DNA of 64,000 nucleotides from Microbacteriaceae bacterium. Lineage in GTDB: Bacteria > Actinomycetota > Actinomycetes > Actinomycetales > Microbacteriaceae. The position numbers and the translations under genes are program-made. The stretch spans positions 1 through 64,000 of the forward strand of contig CANGDL010000003.1 of the NCBI GenBank assembly GCA_947452675.1, read 5' to 3'. The notes under the pieces were generated by a model. It had not been told where the DNA came from and searched no databases. It worked only from the letters and a program-made list of their open reading frames with translations. Positions 57,467-64,000 of the stretch are shown piece after piece (positions within the stretch are counted from its first letter, which is position 1; every line of letters starts with the position of its first letter).

Positions 57467-57901
57467 ATGAGCCAGAGTTTTATTGAATCCCGACGAATCG
57501 CGCGCATCAGGCCGAGAGCGATTCGCCTTTTTCTGCCTTTCTTGGTTCTTGGCGCATCCTGTTTCGGAGTTTCCTTTTATACCGGCAGACTTCCAGAGCA
57601 ATGGATGTACATCACGCTCTATTCCGTGGCCGGTGCCTTGGCCTTTATTTTTTGGTTGATTCCCGTGCTTCGATATCTAAGCGCGTATGTCGACCTGTTC
57701 ACGACAAGAATCTCCTACCGTGCTGGCCTCATGGGGCAACGTCGAACCGAGGCTCAATTTTCGCAAGTCACCGATGTTCGCCTCGGGGATGGACGACGGA
57801 TTCACCTCACCCTGGTTAGCGGCGAAATAATTGAACTACCAGCACTTCCAAAGGCAAAGAAACTAGTTGGTGCGATTCAGGTCTTAGTCGCCAAGGTTTA
57901 A
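57467..57901 (+). CDS. PH-domain membrane protein
   Basis: A 144-aa protein with two hydrophobic helices (about residues 22-40 and 47-68) followed by a bacterial PH-like fold (YVDLFTTRISYRAGLMGQ, QVTDVRLGDG). ATG 57467 follows the birA stop by 4 nt; the longer frame from 57401 lies in birA. In Microbacteriaceae such a gene is often found between birA and purK. Function unknown. Confidence 0.8.
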   Translation: MSQSFIESRRIARIRPRAIRLFLPFLVLGASCFGVSFYTGRLPEQWMYITLYSVAGALAFIFWLIPVLRYLSAYVDLFTTRISYRAGLMGQRRTEAQFSQVTDVRLGDGRRIHLTLVSGEIIELPALPKAKKLVGAIQVLVAKV

Positions 57902-57932
57902 ACTAAAGGCAGACGAATAAGGGATTGGTGTC

Positions 57933-59063
57933 ATGGCTTCTGTGGGCGTAATCGGTGGCGGCCAGCTGGCTCGAATGATGACACCGCCGTCGATCAACTT
58001 GGGTTTCGACTTAAAAGTTCTTGCAGAATCCGAAGGTTCGTCGGCGGCACTGGCCACAAGCCAGGTTGGTGACTACACCCACCTCGACGTGGTCCGCGAG
58101 TTTGCGAAAACCGTTGATGTAATCACATTCGACCACGAACACGTGCCATTGCCAGTTCTCGAAGCGCTCGAGGCAGAGGGCGTAAAGGTAAACCCGCCAA
58201 GCAAAGCCCTCGCCTTCGCTCAGAACAAACTGAAGATGCGCAAACGTCTCGGAGCACTTGGTTTGCCAATGCCCGCCTGGACAGAAATCCAAGATGCCTC
58301 TGCGCTCCAAGAGTTCATCGAGGCAAATGGTGGCGTGGCAATTCTCAAGACACCAATTGGCGGTTATGACGGCAAGGGTGTTCGAGTCGTTCGCTCGGCC
58401 GAGGATGCGAGCGATTGGTTAGCGAATCTTGCCCAATACGGTGGCAGCCTGCTGGCCGAGGAGAAGGTCGATTTCGTGCGCGAATTGGCTCAGCTCAGCG
58501 CTCGTCGCCCTAACGGTGAGTTCAAAGCTTGGCCATTGGTCGAAACCATCCAAGAAAATGGTGTTTGTTCGGTAGTGATCTCACCGGCCCCACGTGCGAC
58601 CAAGCAAACCATGAACACTACTGCCGAGATAGCCCGCAAGGTAGCCGATGGTCTAGAGGTCACCGGTGTGCTCGCCGTCGAAATGTTTGAGGCTCGCGAC
58701 GGGCGAATTCTGATAAACGAATTGGCCATGCGCCCACACAACTCAGGTCACTTCAGCATCGAAGGATCAGTAACCAGCCAATTCGAGCAGCACATCCGTG
58801 CAGTTTTGGATCTGCCTTTAGGCTCCACGGAGCCAACCGCGAAGCACGCCGTAATGGTGAACCTGCTTGGCGTCGACGATTCAAATGACTTTATCCAAGC
58901 CTACGATCGGGCTCTCGCCGAGCATCCATCGGCCAAGGTGCACACCTATGGCAAGGGTCCGCGAGCTGGTCGCAAAATGGGGCATGTCACTGTGGTCTCG
59001 GATGATTTAAAGTTTGCGCTCGCCGAAGCCAAGGGCGCGGCGGCCGTTTTGCTACGCGGATAA
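57933..59063 (+). CDS. purK: N5-carboxyaminoimidazole ribonucleotide synthase
   Basis: ATP-grasp enzyme converting AIR and bicarbonate to N5-CAIR in purine synthesis. The 376-aa protein has [13 protein letters not shown] at the N-terminus, the ATP-grasp [11 protein letters not shown] and [16 protein letters not shown], and [17 protein letters not shown] with metal ligands. purE follows 52 nt later. Confidence 0.95.
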   Translation: MASVGVIGGGQLARMMTPPSINLGFDLKVLAESEGSSAALATSQVGDYTHLDVVREFAKTVDVITFDHEHVPLPVLEALEAEGVKVNPPSKALAFAQNKLKMRKRLGALGLPMPAWTEIQDASALQEFIEANGGVAILKTPIGGYDGKGVRVVRSAEDASDWLANLAQYGGSLLAEEKVDFVRELAQLSARRPNGEFKAWPLVETIQENGVCSVVISPAPRATKQTMNTTAEIARKVADGLEVTGVLAVEMFEARDGRILINELAMRPHNSGHFSIEGSVTSQFEQHIRAVLDLPLGSTEPTAKHAVMVNLLGVDDSNDFIQAYDRALAEHPSAKVHTYGKGPRAGRKMGHVTVVSDDLKFALAEAKGAAAVLLRG

Positions 59064-59115
59064 CGGTACCTGGCTAGGTAAAATTTCAAAGTCGTCAATT
59101 CTTAAGGAGCCAAAC

Positions 59116-59610
59116 ATGTCAAACCCGGTCGTTGGTGTAGTCATGGGCTCAGATTCAGACTGGACAGTCATGTCTGATGCTGCACAGGTTCTAAAAGAAT
59201 TTGGCATTGAGTATGAAGTCGAAGTGCTCTCCGCTCATCGCACCCCTGAACGAATGATCGAATGGGGTAAGGCCGCAGCAGGTCGGGGTCTAAAAGTGAT
59301 CATTGCCGGAGCCGGCGGCGCAGCCCACCTACCAGGTATGTTGGCATCGGTCACCACGCTCCCAGTCATCGGAGTGCCGGTTGCACTGGCAAAGCTGGAT
59401 GGCATGGACTCTCTTCTTTCAATCGTTCAGATGCCTGCCGGAATCCCGGTGGCTACGGTTTCCATCAACGGCGCGAAGAACGCGGGTATTCTCGCGGCAC
59501 GCATCCTTGGTTCATTTGATTCAAAGCTTTCTGCGGCCATGCTTGCCTATGGCGAGTCACTCAAGGCGCAGGTTGCCGAGAAGAATGCGAAGCTCAAATC
59601 TCAAATCTAG
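59116..59610 (+). CDS. purE: N5-carboxyaminoimidazole ribonucleotide mutase
   Basis: Rearranges N5-CAIR to CAIR, the step after PurK. The 164-aa protein carries [19 protein letters not shown] with the catalytic His, and [13 protein letters not shown]. The ATG at 59116 has an AAGGAG Shine-Dalgarno; an upstream in-frame start at 59014 lies inside purK. Confidence 0.96.
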   Translation: MSNPVVGVVMGSDSDWTVMSDAAQVLKEFGIEYEVEVLSAHRTPERMIEWGKAAAGRGLKVIIAGAGGAAHLPGMLASVTTLPVIGVPVALAKLDGMDSLLSIVQMPAGIPVATVSINGAKNAGILAARILGSFDSKLSAAMLAYGESLKAQVAEKNAKLKSQI

Positions 59611-59669
59611 GTCCATTCCGTAAGGTCGAGCGAGTTACCCCGGAGCAGCTTTATAAGCGCGCTTGGTGG

Positions 59670-60932
59670 ATGATTTTGCTCACCTTGCTAATCCCTGGTT
59701 CGGTCCAACTCCTAGCCGGCAATCGAAGAGTGGCCAGGTTTGGGTTGGTCGCGACTTTAGGTTTCTGGTTCCTGATGGTCATCTTGCTCGGCCTTGGGCT
59801 AATCCATAAGAGTTGGCTTATCTCTCTTGTGTCAATGCCTTTTGTGGATGGGGCACTTGCAGTTCTACTTTTTGCCTACGCAATAGTTTTCGCCCTGCTA
59901 AGCCTCGACACCTTGAGGCTCATGAAATTGGGTCGACTTTATAACCGAGATCGCTGGATTAGCTTCGCAGCGATTGTCCTGGCTGGAGTTTTGGGCACGT
60001 CTGCTATTTCTTACGCGGGCAACCTTGCCGGTGTCTCGGCAGGAGCACTCGGTGCCATCTTCAACCAGTCTGGAATGACCGAACCGGTGAACGGTCGATA
60101 CAACATCTTGCTGTTGGGCGCCGATTCAGGCGCTGACCGGTTTGGCATTCGCCCAGACAGTATTTCGGTAATCAGCATCAATGCCGCAACCGGCGCTGCC
60201 GTAAACATTGGCATTCCGCGAAATTTGCAACGAGTTGGATTCGTCGCTGGTTCACCAATGCTCAAGGTCTATCCAAATGGCTGGAACTGTGGCGAGGTTT
60301 GCCTCATCAATGCGATTTATAAAGACACCACAGACAACCATGCCGATCTCTATCCAATGGCTGAAAAGCACGGTTCCACACCCGGCGTTGAGGCGACCCG
60401 AGACGCCGTCGAGTATGTGACCGGTTTGAAGATTCAGTCTTACGTGATGGTCGACATGTCGGCCTTCGCGGGCCTAGTGGACGCACTCGGCGGGGTAGAT
60501 ATAAACGTCAAAGAACGTTTGCCAATTGGCGGTCAAAAACTTGACCTCTCGGATGTTTCAGGCTGGATCGAAGTAGGTCAGCAGCACATGAACGGATATA
60601 ACGCCATGTGGTACGCACGCAGTCGCCACAGCACCACTGATTATGACCGCATGCGCAGGCAGCGCGAGGTCGAGAACGCGATTCTTAATCAGTTCGACCC
60701 GGCAAATGTGCTCACGCGATTCCAAAGCATCGCTGCCGCTGGCCGCAAACTAGTCAAGACCGACATCCCAAGTGGAATGTTGGCTTCGTACGTTGACCTT
60801 GCCACCAAGCTCAAGACGAAAAAGATGGTCTCGCTCGAGCTTGTGCCTCCGACCATTGATGTGATTCACCCTAATTTCGATTCAATCCACCAGATGATTC
60901 AGTCGGCCTTTGCTGCCGAGGGAACCAACTAA
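59670..60932 (+). CDS. LytR-CpsA-Psr (LCP) family wall-polymer ligase
   Basis: Membrane enzyme that attaches glycopolymers to peptidoglycan. It has several N-terminal hydrophobic helices, then an extracytoplasmic LCP domain with GADSGADRFGIRPDS, the Arg-containing IPRNLQR, and YARSRHSTTDYDRMRRQRE. ATG 59670 is the first usable start (420 aa), but it has no Shine-Dalgarno, and the same frame stays open back to 59520 and reads protein-like (VTPEQLYKRAWW), so the true N-terminus may be earlier. Fits the wall-polymer genes beginning 80 bp downstream. Confidence 0.87.
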   Translation: MILLTLLIPGSVQLLAGNRRVARFGLVATLGFWFLMVILLGLGLIHKSWLISLVSMPFVDGALAVLLFAYAIVFALLSLDTLRLMKLGRLYNRDRWISFAAIVLAGVLGTSAISYAGNLAGVSAGALGAIFNQSGMTEPVNGRYNILLLGADSGADRFGIRPDSISVISINAATGAAVNIGIPRNLQRVGFVAGSPMLKVYPNGWNCGEVCLINAIYKDTTDNHADLYPMAEKHGSTPGVEATRDAVEYVTGLKIQSYVMVDMSAFAGLVDALGGVDINVKERLPIGGQKLDLSDVSGWIEVGQQHMNGYNAMWYARSRHSTTDYDRMRRQREVENAILNQFDPANVLTRFQSIAAAGRKLVKTDIPSGMLASYVDLATKLKTKKMVSLELVPPTIDVIHPNFDSIHQMIQSAFAAEGTN

Positions 60933-61010
60933 GACCATTTGCTTCAGGGGTCTTTTAGGCCCTCGCAGGTAGACTTTCTCTAGCAATCTAAACGAGCCGA
61001 AGGAGCCCGA

Positions 61011-61859
61011 ATGAGTCTCGCCGACTACGCACGGGAACATGGGCTGAAGCGCGTTGGCGCTCGCCCGGCTTTGCTCGAATACCTCGCCGAAGCTTGGAAG
61101 CGTCGCGATTTTGCGATGACCATGGCTCGATTCAACAGCGAGGCTGCCAACGCTAGAAACCGCTTGGGACGCTGGTGGACAGTGCTACTACCGACCGTGC
61201 AGGCATTGGTTTACGGTCTAATCTTCGGCGTTCTGATGGGTTCGAGCCGCCCTGATAACTACATCCCATTCTTGTTCACGGGTGTTTTCTTGTATTCATT
61301 CATCTCAGGTGCATTTGGTGCCGGTGCCGGTTCAGTCACCGGCAACCTCGGTTTGGTCCGCTCGCTCAGTTTCCCACGCATGCTGCTGCCAGTTCAGGCA
61401 ACGATTCAGCAAGTTTTCAACCTACTTCCTCAGATGGTGTTGCTGCTTTTGACCTGGGTGGTTTTTGCTCAGCCGATCACGTGGGCTTGGCTTCTCTTGG
61501 TCCCTATCACTCTGCTCATGGTTATGTTCAGCACTGGTTTGGCTCTAATTTCGGCGCGACTAACTGTGCATGTGCAAGACCTAACCAAGCTGATTCCATT
61601 TGTCGTTCGAATCGTGTTCTACACCAGTGGCATTTTCTTCAACATGGAGCGAGTGCTTAAGCACTACCCTATTGCGCTTGAAATCGAAAAGTACAACCCG
61701 ATTTATGTCTTTGTGAGCCTGGCCCGCGGAGTGGGCGTTGCCGGGTACACGACAACAACATTTATGTGGGTTGCAGCGTTCGGTTGGGCTTTCCTGACAC
61801 TTGGTCTCGGAATCGTTTTCTTCTGGAAGGCGGAGGAGCGTTATGGCCGCGAAGATTAA
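61011..61859 (+). CDS. ABC-2 type polysaccharide/teichoic acid exporter permease (Wzm/TagG-like)
   Basis: A 282-aa membrane subunit with six helices beginning after a basic segment (AEAWKRRDFAMTMARFN). The LVRSLSFPRMLLPVQA loop and IPFVVRIVFYTSGIFF are typical of glycan exporters of the ABC-2 class. GAAGGAG precedes the ATG. It overlaps the ATPase gene by 17 nt. Confidence 0.88.
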   Translation: MSLADYAREHGLKRVGARPALLEYLAEAWKRRDFAMTMARFNSEAANARNRLGRWWTVLLPTVQALVYGLIFGVLMGSSRPDNYIPFLFTGVFLYSFISGAFGAGAGSVTGNLGLVRSLSFPRMLLPVQATIQQVFNLLPQMVLLLLTWVVFAQPITWAWLLLVPITLLMVMFSTGLALISARLTVHVQDLTKLIPFVVRIVFYTSGIFFNMERVLKHYPIALEIEKYNPIYVFVSLARGVGVAGYTTTTFMWVAAFGWAFLTLGLGIVFFWKAEERYGRED

Positions 61860-62634
61860 GAAGAGCACCCGCCCGGTGAGCGACAAGCCGGTCGTAGTTG
61901 TCGATGACGTTCACATCATTTACAAGGTTTTCTCAAGTGGTCGCCGTGCAACCAAGGGTGCGACAACGGGCCGAAAGAGCTTCTCTAGAAAGCTGGGTCT
62001 TCGTGAGGTGCATGCCGTCAAGGGCTTAAGTTTTACTGTTTTCGAAGGTGAATCGGTTGGCATCATCGGCAGCAATGGTTCTGGCAAGTCGAGCCTAATG
62101 CGAGCTATTGCCGGGCTTACCCCAATTCAGGGCGGCGCCGTATATGCTTCGGCCAAGCCGGCTTTGCTGGGCGTTGGAGCAGTCTTGCTGCCGAATCTCT
62201 CTGGCGAAAAGAACATTTTGCTTGGCGGCTTGGCCATGGGTTTTGGTCGAAAGGAAATGATCGAGAACACCGATGCCATCACAAAATTCGCCGGCCTTGA
62301 CGAGTTCATCGACCTTCCAATGCGAACCTATTCATCTGGAATGTCAGCTCGCCTGCGCTTTGCAATTGCGGCATCCCGCGACCATGACATCCTGATTATC
62401 GATGAAGCACTGGCCGTTGGTGACCAAGAGTTCCGCAACCGTTCCGAAGCTCGCATGCGTGAGATGCGCGACAGTGCCGGAACCGTATTCTTGGTCAGTC
62501 ACAGCATGAAGTCGATTCTCGACACCTGCACTCGTGTGATTTGGATCGAGAAGGGCGAATTGATCATGGATGGCGACCCGCTAGAGGTCATCAATGCCTA
62601 CAACGTGCACACCGGCTCTGACACGATCGACTAA
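61843..62634 (+). CDS. ABC-type polysaccharide/teichoic acid exporter ATPase (Wzt/TagH-like)
   Basis: A 263-aa ATPase with Walker A GSNGSGKSSLM, the glycan-exporter signature YSSGMSARLRFAIAA and Walker B ILIIDEALAVGD. The insertion RRATKGATTGRKSF ahead of the Walker A fits the TagH/Wzt group. ATG 61843 is chosen; a frame from 61801 lies inside the permease. The short C-terminus lacks a Wzt carbohydrate-binding domain, which suggests a TagGH-type transporter. Confidence 0.9.
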   Translation: MAAKIKKSTRPVSDKPVVVVDDVHIIYKVFSSGRRATKGATTGRKSFSRKLGLREVHAVKGLSFTVFEGESVGIIGSNGSGKSSLMRAIAGLTPIQGGAVYASAKPALLGVGAVLLPNLSGEKNILLGGLAMGFGRKEMIENTDAITKFAGLDEFIDLPMRTYSSGMSARLRFAIAASRDHDILIIDEALAVGDQEFRNRSEARMREMRDSAGTVFLVSHSMKSILDTCTRVIWIEKGELIMDGDPLEVINAYNVHTGSDTID

Positions 62635-62636
62635 TC

Positions 62637-63653
62637 ATGGTGGTGTCTAGCCCTCCAGTCACCGTCATCATGCCGGTGTTGAACGAAGAGTCACACCTAG
62701 CGGCCTCGGTGCAGAGCATTCTGAATCAGGAGTACCCAGGCGACCTTGAAATCATCCTCGCACTCGGCCCGTCGCACGACCAAACTAATGCGGTTGCGGC
62801 TGAAATAGCCCGGCGCGAGCCAAGCGTGCGCTTCATCGACAACCCGCGAGGCCTGACTACGGTGGGGCTAAACACCGCCATCAAACTTGCGAAGCACGAT
62901 TTCATCGTTCGCGTTGATGCACACAGTGAACTCGCACCTGGATACATCGCGGATGGCATTCGAATCTTGCTTGGGGTTGGTGCCGATCAGCTCGGTGGCA
63001 TCATGGATGCCAAGGGCAAGAGTTCCTTTCAAAAGGCCGTCGCCTGGGCATATAAGAGCCGCTTTGGAATTGGTGGCGCTAGCTATCACGTCGGAGGCGA
63101 GGCGGGTGAGGCCGAAAGCGCGTATCTCGGAATCTTCAAGAAGTCAGCTCTGATTCGAGTTTCTGGTTATGACGAGGCAATTATCCGTGGTGAGGATTGG
63201 GATTTAGCTCAGAGAATCAAGAAGACGGGCGGTTTAGTTTGGTTTTCTCCCGAGCTCAAGGTCACCTATTGGCCACGAGGTAGGTTTTCAAACCTTGTGA
63301 AACAGTTTTATTCGACGGGAATTTGGCGTGGCGATTTGACTCACCGAGACCTGCGTCGCGCCTCCAAGCGATATTTCGCACCGCCCGCACTGGTGGTTGC
63401 CTTGTTTGCAGGCTTGGTTTGGCTGGGTTTTGGTCGCCTGATCGGCATTCTCCCGTGGGCTCTCTATTTGCTAGGAGTGTTCGGCCTTGCTGTCTCGGCT
63501 CGAGACTTGAGCCTGAAATCACGCATCGCTCTCATGATTGTTTTGCCGACCATGCACCTTAGCTGGGGCATCGGCTTCATCAAGGGCTACGCAAACGGGG
63601 CTGGCAACACCATCGATAAGGGGCGGCTCTCTGGCAAGGCAGCTGGAAAATGA
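62637..63653 (+). CDS. Family 2 glycosyltransferase with C-terminal membrane helices
   Basis: A 338-aa inverting glycosyltransferase. The GT-A fold is marked by VTVIMPVLNEESHLAASVQS, the DxD-type VDAHSEL near residue 97, and IRGEDWDLAQRIKKTGG; two to three hydrophobic helices lie after residue 250. It resembles ExoA-like transferases. Starts 2 nt after the exporter ATPase stop and overlaps the next gene by ATGA, so it is part of the wall-polymer operon. Confidence 0.88.
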   Translation: MVVSSPPVTVIMPVLNEESHLAASVQSILNQEYPGDLEIILALGPSHDQTNAVAAEIARREPSVRFIDNPRGLTTVGLNTAIKLAKHDFIVRVDAHSELAPGYIADGIRILLGVGADQLGGIMDAKGKSSFQKAVAWAYKSRFGIGGASYHVGGEAGEAESAYLGIFKKSALIRVSGYDEAIIRGEDWDLAQRIKKTGGLVWFSPELKVTYWPRGRFSNLVKQFYSTGIWRGDLTHRDLRRASKRYFAPPALVVALFAGLVWLGFGRLIGILPWALYLLGVFGLAVSARDLSLKSRIALMIVLPTMHLSWGIGFIKGYANGAGNTIDKGRLSGKAAGK

Positions 63654-64000
63654 GCAGCCTTTCGCTATTGAAAAAATTTGCTCCCATGAGGATTGTTGGC
63701 GCGGCTAAGCGAAGGGCGGCAATCAAGGTTCGCGCACTGCAATATCAACTCGATCGAAATCGAAGCTTGGCCAATGCGGTGCTTTTCGAATCTTTTCAGG
63801 GCAAGGTAATCGGCGATAGCCCATACGACATTTTTGTTGGACTTAGGGATGCACGGCCTGAGCTTGAGTTCATATGGGTGACCGCGCCGGCAACAAGTGC
63901 CCCCGCCGGTTCGAGGGCAGTGCCCTTCGGTTCCCGTGCCTATCTTCAGGCGTTGGCAACTTCAAAGTATCTGGTAAATAATTCAAACTTCCCGCCCTAC
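63650..64000 (+). CDS. CDP-glycerol (or CDP-ribitol) glycerophosphotransferase, N-terminal part
   Basis: Open frame of 117 codons from ATG 63650 to the window edge; the gene continues outside. It reads NAVLFESFQGKVIGDSPYD, then FIWVTAP and LATSKYLVNNSNFPPY, the conserved start of the Glyphos_transf domain of TagB/TagF enzymes that build teichoic acid chains. With the exporter pair and glycosyltransferase upstream, and the LCP ligase at 59670, it suggests a teichoic-acid-like polymer. Substrate cannot be fixed from this fragment. Confidence 0.82.
   Translation, partial: MSSLSLLKKFAPMRIVGAAKRRAAIKVRALQYQLDRNRSLANAVLFESFQGKVIGDSPYDIFVGLRDARPELEFIWVTAPATSAPAGSRAVPFGSRAYLQALATSKYLVNNSNFPPY

Overview
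The window is a gene-dense, moderately GC-rich stretch of an actinobacterial chromosome. Several traits point to Actinobacteria: a class Ib nrdHIEF operon, an acyl-CoA carboxylase with a separate epsilon subunit, a biotin carboxylase-BCCP fusion, an Rv3303c-type flavoprotein without a redox disulfide, and many start codons with a TAnnnT box only 6-7 nt upstream (candidate leaderless mRNAs). The compact layout, with many ATGA and TAATG overlaps, suggests a small-genome member of the Microbacteriaceae (Rhodoluna/Aquiluna-like freshwater bacteria). That placement is inference. I see no tRNA, rRNA, CRISPR array, prophage or insertion sequence.

Layout. 1-1711: end of glyA, then folD (one-carbon metabolism). 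1849-6942: nrdHIEF ribonucleotide reductase with an Nramp manganese transporter overlapping nrdF. 6946-9080 (-): kynA-kynU tryptophan catabolism. 9178-11869 (-): a solo adenine methylase followed by an ABC exporter. 11896-14545: an ABC-2 export system. 14599-18699: a large secreted subtilase with ten FN3-like modules. 18758-22850 (-): the riboflavin operon ribD-ribE-ribBA-ribH plus a small membrane protein, behind an FMN riboswitch. 22866-24692 (-): xthA-trpS. 24773-26335: PTS enzyme I. 26361-30290 (-): an exported Rieske protein, and the succinate dehydrogenase operon sdhCDAB. 30405: a mannose-1-phosphate guanylyltransferase.

31684-42797 is a nucleoside uptake and breakdown island. It holds a BMP-type ABC importer (binding protein, double ATPase, two permeases), cytidine deaminase, thymidine phosphorylase, adenosine deaminase, and PTS IIA and IIB proteins without a IIC. 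On the opposite strand it has a phosphopentose/hexose mutase and purine nucleoside phosphorylase. Together they would import nucleosides, deaminate and phosphorolyse them, and pass (deoxy)ribose-1-phosphate into central metabolism.

42829-45947: an LpdA-like quinone reductase, then a secreted-protein gene broken by two homopolymer indels and a small membrane protein. 46003-57462: acyl-CoA carboxylase subunits (alpha at 46 kb; beta and epsilon at 55-56 kb), with birA divergent from the beta/epsilon pair. Between them lie maf, an RNA methyltransferase, a LuxR-type two-component system with a third membrane gene, and a DUF885 peptidase-like gene. 57467-60932: a PH-domain protein, purK-purE and an LCP-family ligase. 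61011-64000: an ABC exporter, a glycosyltransferase and the start of a CDP-glycerol transferase, which together look like a teichoic-acid-like wall polymer locus running off the window.

I found no clearly unprecedented multi-gene system. The most unusual items are the nrdF-mntH overlap, the IIC-less PTS pair inside the nucleoside island, the phased direct repeats ahead of a double-frameshifted secreted gene, the 57-bp tandem duplication of the accE 3' end, the clustering of TAnnnT boxes just ahead of starts, and the uncharacterised third gene of the two-component operon.
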